NCBI RefSeq assembly: GCF_964019385.1
Contig: NC_088650.1
Location: forward strand, 24,247,211-24,311,210
Direction: 5' to 3'
DNA: 64,000 nucleotides
Source of the DNA: Sycon ciliatum
Lineage: Eukaryota > Porifera > Calcarea > Leucosolenida > Sycettidae
The notes under the pieces are model-generated. The model was not told the origin of the DNA and searched no databases. It saw nothing but the letters and a program-made list of their open reading frames with translations. Of the stretch, positions 41,470-63,471 are shown piece after piece (position 1 is the first letter of the stretch; each line of letters opens with the position of its first letter). The position numbers and the translations under genes are program-made.

Positions 41470-44400
41470 CGCGAGTGTGTGTATGTGTGTGTGTGGGGGG
41501 GGGGGGGAGGGTATGCATGCATGTGTGTGTAGGAGTATGTGACACCTAGCATGAAGGACCAGCACACTTACTGCAAGCTATCTGAGGGCAAGTGTTTGCA
41601 CCAGTTCCAAACAAGTTCAGGTCGTTGCCCATCTCCACTTCATTTGCTGTCAGGTTCAAAAACCTCAAGTGTTCGAACTCCATGCGACGACAAGAGCAGT
41701 CATCCATTGGATTCGCTAATAATGATAGATCCCTGTGATAGGACATCACAAAAAAATACATCATATAGAAAGACTCGATTAGAATCATTGTGTGTACTCC
41801 ACAGGAGAAAGCGATCAGCAGATCTATTATCACTATATTTATCAGCCAGGCAGACAACCAGGCAAGCAGGCCCAGGGCATACGGACTAATGGGATACATA
41901 TCTTTCAGCTGAGTTGCGGGATCACCACGAATTATTATCAAGGCGAAAAGTGCAACGTGGGTGACTATTGGATTTCGAAGTACGCACATTATATGCGACA
42001 CAACACATTTTCATTTACTTGATCACACCAATGATATCTCTGCAACATTATAATACAAACAGGATTGCCTTTGCAGCATGTCAGGCACACTCACAGCGAC
42101 GCAATCTGTGCTACGGTTGCGAAAGGCAAGGCGGTGATCAGTGAGATCTGATTGTTGAACAGGTCGCTGGAACAAGAAGAAAATAGATACAAGGTGATTT
42201 AGCAACAAGCTACAGTCTGCGTTGAACATTGCAGGGGAAAATTCCAGCATCGTAATAGATCTCGGTATACAGTGTATTCACATACTTATGCATGGTCACC
42301 TATGCATACTGGGTCCACACTGGTCAACAGATGCTTCAGCCAGCCTGGATGCAAGATATCGGACTTGTAACAGATGCAAACAAACTGAAAACAAACTCCT
42401 CGAGCGTTTGCTTGTCAAGCGGTCTGACCAGGCCAGCCGGGATTCTGGGTCCAGGCATCCAAGATCCAGTTTGACTGGGCCAGCCAATTTGAGATGTTAA
42501 CACCAAGCGAGTTCTGGATTTGTTGTGTTCATATAAGACATCTCAGGTGCAGACCACCAGCTTGCTTGTCAGTGAGGCTGTTGACCAGTCTGGGTAAAAG
42601 TAGATATTTGTGCAGCCCGTCTTTCAAACGGCCTTGGGCTGGACTTGGACATATAATCGGGGCCTTTCGAGGAGTTTTGAAACTGCCAGATCATGACAAT
42701 AGTCGCTAAGGACAAATGCTGGTACACTGGTAATCAAAGTTAAAAATGCATTGAGGTTTGTCATCCCAAAAAAGCTGATTCATGTATATTACTTCGGCCT
42801 CTATTTATCTATATGTGGCTGTGAGAGTTGTTTTCCTCTACTCATTTCTGGAAAACCACTACTGTGGTGAGGTTGATTGAGTGTGATTGCTCTGGTGGTG
42901 GACCACTACCCCATGTGCTGAATAGTCCCTGTGTGAGTGAAAATTTAAAACCAGCACCCAGTGAAATGGGTTTGCTCCCACACTGGAGCTCGCAACCTCT
43001 ATTTCAGCACCCAGTGATTATACAAAAAGGCCAGATACAAAATAAAAAAACATTGGCGAGACACAGTCCATCTCTACATGCATAATACATGTGACAGTAA
43101 GAATACACTTTATTAACCTCATAGCAGTATTCCTGAACCAGCGGCCTACAGTAGTTTAGTTGGTTATGACTCACATGATTTGGAGCTGTGTATTACGAAT
43201 GAACAGACCGCTTGGCAGGCTTGAAATCCCATTCAATCCCAGATCGCTATCAGAGGCAGGTATAGAAATGCACACAAAGCAATGCAAGAGACATCACAAC
43301 CCTAACACCACTGCCAATACAGATGTTAGTTTAATCAATGATGTCATTACCCCACGTTTGCACCAAGTGGCTAATGAATAAATTACACAATCACCCATGT
43401 TTGCATCATGTGACTGATGAATTCTTGTGAAGCCACCCACATCAATACCTCAAACTTTGGCCGTGTTGAATAACAGCCGATAACCGCAAGTAAAATAGGG
43501 TTGTAGTTGCTAGCACTAGAGAAGGTTCATTTCACAGTATATGGCGCCATTGCCTAACCCACAAGCATAATCTAATGAACAGGATTGCAAGATGGTAAGT
43601 TAGCTTGGCTCAGTTGGATTACCAGGACATCGGGCAGCTGTAATACTGCCATGGTGGGTTAGTAATGTACTCACTCTCAGTGGGTCATGCTCTCTTGGTT
43701 ACACTGTCACACTTACATGCTAGTGAGGGCGGTGAGTGGATCAAAGACGGTCGGTGGCAGAGCTGATATCATGTTCTCTCTCACAACCCTACATAAGGAT
43801 AGATAATTGCAAGAAGAGATGTGCAATAGTCAGAATGTGTAGTCAAATAGGGACTAACAGTTACTGATAATTTTTGGCGGATTCAAATTTCAAAGTCAAT
43901 AGGGTTTGAATTTGCCATGTCATAGCCAGGCTGGAGTCACACCAACGCTGATTTTGGGCTCACGTGCATCCAGTTTTTGTATGGACCCATCCACATTCGG
44001 GTGGTTTCCTTCACAGTTGAGTGACTCATCTGCTAGCAGTGAGTGATCTGGGCCCTCACGAACAGGTAACCACTGCTTGTAAAGACACATTGCACGCAAC
44101 ACGAGTGGCCACCAAACCAAGCGGCTGCACTTCTCTACGGTAAGAGCGGATCCAATTTGACCCCCAGACTTTGGTATTTTGTCGACTGCTGACGCCATCA
44201 ATTCCAAACCCTTAAAAGCTCCGCACAAAGCTAGGTTGTCTAGTTGTGACATTCTACATTTTTATCCAGATCAAATTTCCCCAACAGAGGCCTTGATATA
44301 GAAAACGACATTCAAACACAGATTTTCCGGGGCATCTAAAGGTGCTCACTAACATGCAACGGCAAATTCTAAAGTGGAATAACACTTCACAACAACAGGA

Positions 44401-47400
44401 AACTTGCAGTAATTGTAGCTGTGGTACTCCGCGGAAGTCATCTGGCCGTAGAGAGGAGATATTGTTTTGATCTAGCAACCTGTAACAAAAATGGCCAAAT
44501 CACATAGAACGTGCAAACTGTTCCAAGATAACAAGATTCTGATGATATTCCGATATTCAATTTCAAGTGTGTTCCGTCGTTACATCTAGAAAACTTAGAT
44601 GCATCCTTCCATGTCTATTTTGTCACTCAACGAGAAGCGTAGTTCATTGTAGACGTTGCTTGATTTACATATAATCCATCAATGTACATGTACGTATGTA
44701 TTTTTAAACTATAGCCAGAAGTGGCCGTAGGGGCGTCACTAGCTGAAGAGAAAACAAAATCATCAATGAGAGACCTGTATTCATGATGAGTGATGTGAGC
44801 AAGTGCATGCGGGGAAAGGCCAGTCCAGTCCTTGTTATCGCGCACTCCAGATACTTCTTCTAACTTACAATGACAGAAGACTTGATATATTCAGCCCTTG
44901 TGGAACGTCATTCAGGTTATTGGCGCTCAAGAATCTGCACAAAGGACACAATCGTCACATTGATAATCTCAGCTCTGCTTTAATTTCCGGCAACAAACGT
45001 TTGACTGCAACCACATGCATTCAAATGTGCATTCTTCGATTTCAAATGATGCCCACCTAAGGGTTAATACCATATGCAGTAGCATCGGAAATTTCACTGA
45101 GTTCATAGGTTAATAAGCAGCCAACATTACAGAGACATCAGAGTTGCAAGAATGGTATGTTCTTAAAATTCATTTCTCCCACTGGGAAATCCAATACATG
45201 TGTTCAAAGTGCAATGTTGATATCCGTTTCTAGCAAATTTGTTCTTTTCCATGTGTTATCACCCAATCAGAGCATTGGCAAGCCTTACAGTTCCTCCAGA
45301 CGAATTTGGGATGAGAAGAAGTCTCTTGGCAGACTTCCGATTTGTTCAAAGACACGATTGAACCTGAAACATTTGCACAACAACACATCATAATTAGCAG
45401 TTTGAGGACCTGCACATCTAGCTTCAAAGCCTGATGAGCCCCAAGCATGCTGGGCAGCATGTCAAACGAAAACAACTCCATTCAGCTATCATTGAATGAT
45501 GTCTGAATCGCCCAATACTGGCAATAGATGGGTTGTCACTTCACAACCCTTTTAAAAGTCCTCTCTGCACAGAAAGTGCTTGATGGCCGAAAGGGCACTG
45601 TACTTGCATAGTGTCCAGCATCCTATCTGACACACCCTGGCCACTCTCGTCTCCTCTACTGAAGTATGTATTTATGGAAGGATTGAGAAAATTCCAGCAT
45701 CCAATTATAGAGACACACACGCACCACAATCCACAACCATGTTATAGGCAAAGAACACCAGTGACAAGTCTAGCTACTAACTCTCTAATGCAGGCAGCTT
45801 GTGTCATACCACAAACATATCATTACTGAATGATGTTTTAGATCGAGAGTGGAGCCATAGGCTGTGTCAGGACTTGTTTTGTTTGTTTCGTTTGATAGAT
45901 CAACTATTGCACTATACTTGTCTTACCGTATGGTTTCCAGGTTGGTAAGATTCTTCAAAAGCTGCAGAGAAACCGTCTGCAGAGGAATATCCGTGAGCGT
46001 TCTGCAAAGGCATCACATTTGATAAACAGAAACACTCATAAGGCAATCATGGCACATTAACATGTGTCGCAGTCAGCTGCATCTCATTCCCGCCTGCCTG
46101 GAGGTAAGAAATGGAATCCTAATGAATGAGTTAATGAGGTAGGTGTAGAACGTCAGTACCGTTGGTCAGTGTCGTGCAATGTTATCACATGAGCTGATTG
46201 TAAAGTAACTGGTGGTGTTAGTGGATATTATAGTATAACTTGTAACTCTTTGGTCCTCTTTTCTTCTTATAAATCCTAACGAAGTGCAGCATTTAGCTGA
46301 AACTAACACCTGCTCTAAGCCCCTTGTCGTATCCCGATTCAGATGGATGTGCTTTATCAAACAATTCCACATTATGGAAATCACATATGCCTAGACTTTA
46401 AAAAGAAGTTAAAAGTGAAAGCATGCCCACTTCACACCGACTTACAAGCTACGAAGGCTTGCAATATTGGCAAAGATACCAGAAGGCAATTCCGAAGTTC
46501 GCAGATCCTCGATAGTCCTGATACAACATAAGCAAATAGCAAATGGAACATTGCACAGTGAAATGAACACACAGGGATGCACTAATGCTTCAAAGTGTAT
46601 CACCCCACAAGATCAATAATTCAATATCCAGCTTAAAAATACTTGAGAACATGACATGCTGTGCTGTGTGACTGCATTGGGTTTTGTCTTATTCAAAGTC
46701 CACATTCATTTAAATTCATTTCAAGTGAAGCTTCAATGATTGATCATGCATACAAAAGAACGTTTCCACATGCTCATCTATACATTTACAACCTCAAGCA
46801 ATAACTTACAGATCTGTTAGAGCAGGCAAGTTCCGGAAAGAGTTCGGGTCAATGAATGTGAAGTTTGGAGTCCTTCCAAGCAGAATGCTGTACAGAAGAA
46901 TGAGACATATAGCAGGTTTGTAGAGGCAATGCCTTCAGTCACCTCGGATATTATGACTCCCAATCTAGCCAGCTCAAAATGAAACACACACAACATGCCC
47001 GGAGCCAACTCTCGAGGGGTGTTACATGCCCCAGTTTGGCTACAGGGCAGGTCATTTTTCCTGCCCAATTTCAGTGCCATGGAATGACTCCTCTCTAGAT
47101 CGATGCATCATCATCATATCAGGTTTTTCATGTACACATTGCGCCACCAACGTGAGTACAACTAGCGGAGTAGTGGTGGTCCTGCCTGGAGAATATGAAT
47201 AGTAGAGGAGGGATAGACTCTAGCAAAGAGTGCATAAGGATAGCTTTTTATTATTGCCACATAAATAATAGCACAGTGGACATTCCACGAAAGCTTGAAT
47301 AGGAAAAAAATGATACATTCATGGCTGTGCCCACTATACCAGTGGCGCAGAACCCATCTTGAGGCTAACGTAGGAATTAGAAAATATGGGTAAGCGAAAT

Positions 47401-47574
47401 ATTGATGCACTATGGCCTTACATTGACTGTGTGTCGACTGGGTAGAGGAGTGGAGCGCTGACAACATCATTGCACTCAATTAGAGTGCCAATCTGCTGAC
47501 AGCCTGGTGGAACATCAACTGCAGCAAAGACGCGGCAATCAACCATGATTACAGTGAGTGTGGCCGATTTCCAG
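326..47574 (-). CDS. Unit B: giant adhesion-class GPCR (LRR-Ig-EGF84-Ig-SEA-GAIN-7TM), 44 exons
   Basis: Predicted cell-surface adhesion receptor. Extracellular order is LRR N-cap, nine LRRs, LRR C-cap, Ig, a CPPGFTG linker, about 84 EGF modules (mostly calcium-binding), Ig, SEA and GAIN/GPS, followed by 7TM and a long tail. I located 44 exons by homology-like motifs plus GT-AG borders. Every junction is phase-compatible, and the total is 16,126 bp, which is 5,374 codons after a one-base split codon, ending at a stop at 326-328. This consistency is the main support. No ATG with a signal peptide was found in or just upstream of the first exon, so the true 5' exon is missing. The GAIN, GPS and 7TM signatures are those of adhesion (class B2) GPCRs; EGF-rich extracellular regions recall ADGRE/ADGRL/CELSR-type receptors and the SEA domain recalls ADGRF. 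The LRR-Ig-EGF combination on one receptor is not an architecture I can assign to a named vertebrate gene. Not a pseudogene: no frame breaks were seen. Confidence 0.92.
3538..3705. mobile_element. MITE family 'CAGTGAAACCTGTC', copy 1
   Basis: The termini CAGTGGAACCTGTC and GACAGGTTTTACTG are inverted repeats flanked by TA. The interior has GGTGGTCTCCTTATCCAGGG and GGTGGTCGCCTTATCCGAGT. Homologous copies lie at 54559 and, inverted, at 38347. Non-coding. Confidence 0.85.
3839..5337 (-). CDS. TM1 to TM4 exons (5255-5337, 4334-4596, 3839-3905)
   Basis: Three exons carry the first half of the 7TM bundle. 5255-5337 (phase 0 to 2) follows the Stachel and encodes TM1 (IGASLSIAGLVLTIVLFLL). 4334-4596 (phase 2 to 1) encodes loop 1, TM2 (NIIVGLSISLVAVLLIFLLG) and TM3, with the loop-1/TM3 cysteine in DACRAIALLLHY and the adhesion-family FFWMAVEAYNLY block. 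3839-3905 (phase 1 to 2, 67 bp) encodes TM4 (IPLVIVIVTAAADWGAYG). The TM3 cysteine can pair with the loop-2 cysteine of the next exon. In the usual family motif EG..LY, the Gly is Ala here. The exons join in frame to each other and to the terminal exon. Confidence 0.92.
4653..4844. mobile_element. MITE with TACAGTCAACTTCGCT ends
   Basis: The terminal inverted repeats TACAGTCAACTTCGCTTATA and TTAGCGAAGTTGACTGTA start and end in TA. The interior has repeated TCGTTATNCGCGAAGTGTCG-like blocks. The flanks carry a longer direct repeat, GATGTCAGCTACTACTA (about 4634-4650 and 4854-4870), wider than a normal TA duplication. Confidence 0.75.
5154..5202. repeat. (CA)n microsatellite
   Basis: CA tract about 50 bp upstream (in transcript terms, just inside the intron) of the TM1 exon donor side. 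Other GT/CA tracts: 12952-12998, 13612-13638, 17112-17134, 41417-41490, 58566-58601. Confidence 0.9.
5530..5700 (+). mobile_element. SINE family 2, copy 1
   Basis: tRNA-like B box GGTTCGAATTC (5595-5605) preceded by TTTAGTGATAGAGTATTG (A-box region). A T-rich tail with CTTTCCCTCAAACTAATGAG follows. A related A-box fragment is at 36063-36126 (AGCTTATTGGTAGAGC), and an inverted copy is near 17540-17660. Confidence 0.65.
5954..7202 (-). CDS. GPS motif exons (7160-7202, 5954-6081)
   Basis: 7160-7202 encodes TQDQVCAFWDYQRN (phase 0 to 1), and 5954-6081 encodes GGWSQEGC, HVTCQC and THLTNFALLFAPG (phase 1 to 0). Together they give the complete GPS signature: four cysteines, the FWD and GWS..GC tryptophans, and the cleavage tripeptide His-Leu-Thr. 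In the family, autoproteolysis occurs between Leu and Thr inside the GAIN domain. This leaves two non-covalently bound chains and a tethered agonist starting TNFALLFA. All catalytic residues are present, so self-cleavage is expected. Confidence 0.95.
7970..8603 (-). CDS. GAIN subdomain B exon
   Basis: A 634-bp exon (phase 2 to 0) encoding about 211 residues of beta-rich sequence just before the GPS. It contains FIVFTATLFF, SPNSLVISISIERD and PIQISLQPV, whose position and hydrophobic pattern fit the GAIN-B sandwich. Two cysteines (ATCTLPNG and NPDCRRR) could form a local disulfide. I assign GAIN by position, pattern and the intact GPS that follows; the primary sequence is divergent. Confidence 0.8.
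8865..9265. repeat. 25-bp minisatellite, about 16 units
   Basis: The unit contains cacatacagtgtatc followed by ctatatgcag or atgtatgcag, with exact 25-bp spacing of acagtgtatc. It lies in the intron between two GAIN exons and creates overlapping spurious ORFs on the plus strand. Confidence 0.95.
9632..11622 (-). CDS. GAIN subdomain A exons (11591-11622, 11001-11186, 9632-9726)
   Basis: Three small exons, of which 11591-11622 is a 32-bp micro-exon encoding NLTEQLTILEN (phase 1 to 0). 11001-11186 (phase 0-0) has the helical pattern typical of GAIN-A, for example FLTSVSSMLEPTDVGVVTNV. 9632-9726 (phase 0 to 2) encodes ITTGVLQVVSNVLASPSAVL. The helical content and position before the beta-rich exon support GAIN-A. 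No hormone-receptor (HRM) domain is seen between SEA and GAIN. Confidence 0.75.
12280..16462 (-). CDS. SEA domain exons (16353-16462, 14643-14710, 12280-12446)
   Basis: Three exons form a SEA-like fold. 16353-16462 (phase 1 to 0) has NWQMIFTNEFEDGLEDMSTV and YQERAAVLASI. 14643-14710 (phase 0 to 2) has FDTNQDLFDVLNMSLPTFR. 12280-12446 (phase 2 to 1) begins GGSIITTFNTAMV. The last block aligns with the SEA cleavage loop (Gly-Ser-Val-Val-Val in mucins), giving Gly-Ser-Ile-Ile here. SEA domains also occur in ADGRF receptors and can self-cleave at this Gly-Ser. The first intron holds a GA satellite and an 860-bp foldback element. Confidence 0.75.
13081..13148. repeat. 12-bp tandem repeat (tttacaccatat)n, about 6 units
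   Basis: Exact tttacaccatat units. The neighbourhood also has ACCATGTACCATG repeats (12676-12715) and CA tracts. Confidence 0.9.
13660..13875 (+). mobile_element. Retroelement-type C2H2 finger fragment
   Basis: An open plus-strand frame with two related finger-like blocks, CLVCQRTFTSISGRTRHKC and CSACHRTFRSTSGRTR, then QDQDQD and a TATG/TG simple repeat. Paired fingers like these sit near the C-terminus of some invertebrate non-LTR element proteins, and a simple-repeat tail fits a 3' end. No RT domain is present. It lies in an intron of unit B. Confidence 0.4.
13926..14120. mobile_element. MITE with 20-bp perfect terminal inverted repeats
   Basis: The ends read tggacatggaaatccggtcg (13926-13945) and its exact reverse complement (14101-14120), enclosing about 155 bp with no coding potential. 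It lies directly upstream of a SINE, in the intron between SEA exons 2 and 3. Confidence 0.75.
14181..14573 (+). mobile_element. SINE family 1, copy 1 (tRNA-Gly-derived head)
   Basis: The tRNA-like head has the anticodon-arm remnant CGATTTCCAATCG and B box GGTTCAACTCC (14226-14236, one C-to-T-type decay from GGTTCGATTCC). About 330 bp of tail follows (CTGGGTGGTTACCAACAGCC, AGGGATTCACTGGCCAGAAA, TTGAATGGTGTAATCCCAGC). The tail is shared with the copies at 40.7 and 41.2 kb. GT microsatellites flank both sides. Confidence 0.8.
14787..15649. mobile_element. Foldback DNA element, about 863 bp with ~400-bp arms
   Basis: The left arm starts AAGGGGAAGTTAAGGC and the right arm ends with its reverse complement. 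The arms remain near-identical through GTAGTCTTCGGGGTGCTGAG, CACTAAAAGCGCCATTTCG and GCAGCGTTCCTCCTTTATTC, with only a short non-paired centre near 15180-15290. No transposase was found. A solo arm is at 52667-52884. It lies in the intron between SEA exons 1 and 2, so the pre-mRNA can form a very long hairpin. Confidence 0.85.
15786..16163. repeat. (GA)n satellite with poly-G, about 380 bp
   Basis: Near-continuous GA dinucleotides with minor ggg and gat interruptions ending in a 14-G run. It generates REREREs and SLSLSL pseudo-ORFs. Intron between SEA exons. Confidence 0.97.
16671..17900 (-). CDS. Second Ig domain (17711-17900, 16671-16729)
   Basis: The first exon (phase 1 to 2) contains the B-strand cysteine (DYSLYCNTSG), the core tryptophan (DRQWYGQ) and the F-strand lead SDSGIY. 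The second exon (59 bp, phase 2 to 1) supplies the F-strand cysteine: the splice reads GIYRCNATNSLTSGSG. This is the classic Ig Cys-Trp-Asp-x-Gly-x-Tyr-x-Cys pattern, split at the F strand. It sits between the EGF array and SEA domain. Confidence 0.9.
17540..17660 (-). mobile_element. SINE family 2, copy 2 (inverted)
   Basis: Read on the minus strand it has GTTTGAGTCCTGGTGGTGAC (decayed B box) followed by CGTCTTTCCCTCAAACCAGT, collinear with the copy at 5.6 kb. It lies in the intron between the two exons of the second Ig domain... downstream edge at 17711. Confidence 0.55.
18008..19421. repeat. 18-bp minisatellite, about 78 units
   Basis: Unit gtgagtgctacggtgtat repeats with few substitutions across almost the whole intron between the last EGF exon and the second Ig exon. 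Being a multiple of 3 and stop-free, it yields long fake ORFs in several frames. Higher-order structure: a six-unit block recurs after 108 bp (18251 and 18359) and the variant gctaag-gcatgggagag recurs after 648 bp (36 units; 18535 and 19183). Confidence 0.95.
19423..20226 (-). CDS. EGF exon with 6 modules (last of the array)
   Basis: An 804-bp exon, phase 1-1, with six EGF modules, five starting D/N-x-D/N-E-C (calcium-binding type). The fifth has an acidic insertion (FSVDDEQDLQATHNC). The donor GTAAGA abuts an 18-bp minisatellite that fills the next intron. A hydrophobic stretch upstream of the acceptor (LYLLLCWLLIVSC, up to about 20278) resembles a signal peptide, but it is intronic polypyrimidine translated in frame; see rejected items. 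Confidence 0.93.
20778..21998 (-). CDS. EGF exons (21765-21998, 20778-20999), 3 modules
   Basis: Two phase 1-1 exons. The first holds EHPSCTNG..., a complete EGF, and the start of a second (DIDECSQSGAAATC) that ends SCTPG. The second exon completes it (GFMPNNTVQQPFC) and adds one EGF with a longer DVNECTCMVADDG head. The EGF is split by the intron after the C-x-C-x-x-Gly segment. The acceptor at 21998 was chosen because CTGCAG there gives phase 1; the next upstream AG would be phase 0. Confidence 0.85.
21074..21234. repeat. Perfect-looking hairpin element (161 bp)
   Basis: The left arm ATGTAGAAAGGAAAAGGACA ... GTAACCAGATAC is mirrored by GTATCTGGTTAC ... ATGTCCTTTTCCTTTCTACAT. The arms are about 65 bp around a 30-bp loop. 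A diverged half copy is at 47691-47765. Confidence 0.8.
22655..22873. mobile_element. MITE with TACTGTA..GCAGAA ends
   Basis: Starts TACTGTAAAAGCAGAAATTC and ends with GAATTTTTCGGTG-type sequence in reverse (CACCGAAAAATTCTGCTTGA, then ACAGTA). The interior repeats TTCGGTAACTTCGGTG-like words. A related element with TCGGACGGAA words is at 50848-51108. Confidence 0.7.
23024..23101. repeat. 26-bp tandem repeat, 3 units
   Basis: gatgcacatgggcaggcatt recurs at 23024, 23050 and 23076. Intronic. Confidence 0.9.
23304..24908 (-). CDS. EGF exon with 12 modules
   Basis: A 1,605-bp exon, phase 1-1, with twelve EGF modules beginning DVFDCMVDGRNC and ending PGAFFNATQNACRG. Most begin D/N-x-D/N-E-C and carry the Asp/Asn hydroxylation pattern C-x-N-x4-F/Y-x-C (for example CNDTIGSYQC). 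Modules 11 and 12 are aberrant: extra spacing and an additional cysteine pair (SCDGVCQCQNLRG; DECSCARTEDN). Confidence 0.95.
25479..28634 (-). CDS. EGF exon with 24 modules
   Basis: A 3,156-bp uninterrupted exon, phase 1-1. It first completes the EGF begun at 28977 (GNGVTCT), then carries 24 EGF modules. The great majority are calcium-binding (N-V-D-E-C type); a few lost the calcium signature (DILLNC, YVPKC). Many N-glycosylation sequons lie between Cys3 and Cys4. The donor TGGGTGAGC is at 25479. Confidence 0.95.
28977..31708 (-). CDS. Five small EGF exons (31580-31708, 30993-31115, 30468-30602, 29932-30063, 28977-29201)
   Basis: All are phase 1-1 and 123-225 bp. 31580-31708: DTDECALDVDTC. 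30993-31115: DDNECIRDPPPC. 30468-30602: a non-calcium EGF, FLPCEANLVEC. 29932-30063: EINECINQTSC. 28977-29201: DRDECAQGSVC plus an incomplete EGF (CTCNTGFTG) finished by the next exon. These are the ancestral-looking one-domain exons between two giant ones. Confidence 0.92.
32086..35445 (-). CDS. EGF exon with 26 modules
   Basis: A 3,360-bp uninterrupted exon, phase 1-1, 1,119 codons plus split codons, with 26 EGF modules, nearly all calcium-binding. Spacing variants recur: modules with C-x2-C before the last loop (CSPCSQGFSG, CPPCPLGFSG, CGPCPAGYSG) and modules with a long last loop (QIEIQLPPGRLC, QFQNDTFPVGLFC, DAGLSSEPGRQC). These variants point to internal duplication of multi-module blocks. 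The donor AGAAGTAAGT is at 32086. Confidence 0.95.
35879..39063 (-). CDS. First EGF exons of the array (38578-39063, 37960-38127, 36509-36631, 35879-36007)
   Basis: Four phase 1-1 exons. 38578-39063 starts DIDECDTFMC and holds three full EGFs and a fourth that is completed in 37960-38127 (GYVGNGLPGGC), which adds one more EGF. 36509-36631 and 35879-36007 hold one each (DDNECASMVHNC; DFDECNTASFDPGC). The acceptor at 39063 is the first EGF acceptor of unit B and is phase-compatible with both the unit B linker and the last EGF donor of unit A. Confidence 0.92.
36063..36127 (+). mobile_element. SINE family 2, copy 3 (5' fragment)
   Basis: Shares GCTTGGATGACGACTA and the A-box-like TAGCTTATTGGTAGAGC with the copy at 5.53 kb, then ends after GGCCATAAGCG. 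Head fragment only. Confidence 0.55.
36748..37304. mobile_element. Non-autonomous DNA element with CCTACCGGTAGG palindromes
   Basis: The ends TTAATGATAGCTTGCAT (36748-36764) and its reverse complement ATGCAAGCTATCATTAA (37288-37304) are perfect inverted repeats. Just inside each end are two copies of the palindrome GTCCTACCGGTAGGAC. The interior of about 450 bp is non-coding. Confidence 0.75.
38347..38528. mobile_element. MITE family 'CAGTGAAACCTGTC', copy 2 (inverted)
   Basis: Starts CAGTGAAACCTGTCAAGGAG and ends GACAGGTTTCACTG with TA flanks. The interior is the reverse complement of the 3.5-kb copy (ACCACTCGGATAAGGCAACC, CCTGGATAAGGAGACCACC). Confidence 0.85.
39468..40282 (-). CDS. First Ig domain and Cys linker (40064-40282, 39713-39769, 39468-39530)
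   Basis: 40064-40282 (phase 1-1) has the Ig B-strand cysteine (TTLFCLGG). 39713-39769 (57 bp) gives the F strand: spliced sequence NGKYECDTTIG. 39468-39530 encodes a short linker, TTCPPGFTGHYLRCV, resembling the last loop of an EGF. A canonical core tryptophan is not evident, so this Ig is divergent. The same exon triplet occurs in unit A. Confidence 0.82.
40650..40735. repeat. (GT)n microsatellite at SINE 5' side
   Basis: GT repeats with ATT interruptions abut the A box of SINE copy 2. A second GT tract follows the element. Confidence 0.9.
40737..41113 (+). mobile_element. SINE family 1, copy 2
   Basis: Best-preserved copy. A box TGGTGCAGTGG (40739-40749), anticodon-like loop TTTCCAA in a CGA/TCG stem, B box GGTTCGATTCC (40782-40792) matching the pol III consensus. 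The head resembles tRNA-Gly(TCC). The tail is collinear with copy 1. It sits between two GT tracts (40650-40735 and 41118-41172). Confidence 0.85.
41226..41417 (+). mobile_element. SINE family 1, copy 3 (5'-truncated)
   Basis: Only the tail half is present (from AAAATAGGGATTGC to CGCTTCCGCGATGGGCAGGT), aligning with the last 190 bp of copies 1 and 2, and again followed by a GT tract (41417-41490). The truncation is at the 5' end, as expected for reverse-transcribed insertions. Confidence 0.75.
41572..41732 (-). CDS. LRR C-terminal cap, unit B
   Basis: A 161-bp exon, phase 2 to 1, with NPMDDCSCRRMEFEHLRFLN and the closing TCPQIAC. The pattern N-P-x-x-C-x-C...C...C is that of LRRCT caps. It changes the splice phase from the LRR series (2) to the Ig/EGF series (1). 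Confidence 0.9.
42095..46887 (-). CDS. Nine LRR exons, unit B
   Basis: One LRR per exon, all phase 2-2: 46810-46887, 46446-46517, 45927-46001, 45289-45363, 44869-44934, 44408-44479, 43717-43788, 43175-43246, 42095-42166. Lengths are 66-78 bp. Each fits L-x-x-N-x-I-x-x-L-P-x-x-x-F-x-x-x-x-x-L-x-x-L (clear examples LLDQNNISSLRPDDF, DLGLNGISSLPSGLF, VVREN MISALPPTVF). The repeats at 46446, 45927 and 45289 are more divergent. Exon 44408-44479 uses a GC donor. Such ribbons usually bind protein ligands. Confidence 0.88.
47422..47574 (-). CDS. LRR N-terminal cap exon, unit B (first recognised exon)
   Basis: 153 bp, phase 2 out to the first LRR. It contains three cysteines in an LRRNT-like spacing (MVDCRVF, PPGCQQ, LIECNDV). 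The open frame is closed upstream by TAA inside TTTTTTTAAAG, so it can only start by the acceptor AAAG at 47575-47576 (phase 2 in) or at the internal Met, which has no signal peptide. I prefer the spliced start, which implies a signal-peptide exon further upstream that I did not find. Confidence 0.7.
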
Positions 47575-47851
47575 CTTTAAAAAAAATAATTAAGGTTTCC
47601 CTGATCATACGGGGCTCAACACCCAGTGGCAGAGAGCATTACAGGTCAAGTGGAGTATAATGCAATTGTAACTGAGATTTGAAACTCGGATGTTGAGTCA
47701 ATAATAGTATTTAATGTAGAAATGAAAGGGACTCGTATCCATGCATCCTTGTCCTTTTCCTAACTAAGATTTCATGCTCAATATGTTATGTGTGCAGTTT
47801 TGATTAGCATGATTGCTTGACTGTGAAGCAACACACACAAACACACACACA

Positions 47852-47927
<76 letters not shown>

Positions 47928-47976
47928 ATGCAGAATATCACCAGTGTGTGTTAATCATTAGCGTGCAGTCACCTAC
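47575..47976 (-). other. Gap between units A and B
   Basis: It contains a (CA)n tract at 47823-47926 and a half copy of the 21.1-kb palindromic element (47691-47765). No signal-peptide exon, TATA-like element or stop-bearing EGF extension was recognised. If unit B has its own promoter, this interval is one candidate site, but nothing in it proves that. Confidence 0.5.
47823..47926. repeat. (CA)n microsatellite between units A and B
   Basis: About 100 bp of CA with few interruptions, immediately 3' of the last unit A EGF exon. Confidence 0.95.

Positions 47977-63471
<15,495 letters not shown>

Noticed and set aside
43920..44252. 110-residue minus-strand ORF in a unit B LRR intron
   Set aside because: No recognisable domain, unusual composition, no matching splice borders in phase; probably repeat-derived.
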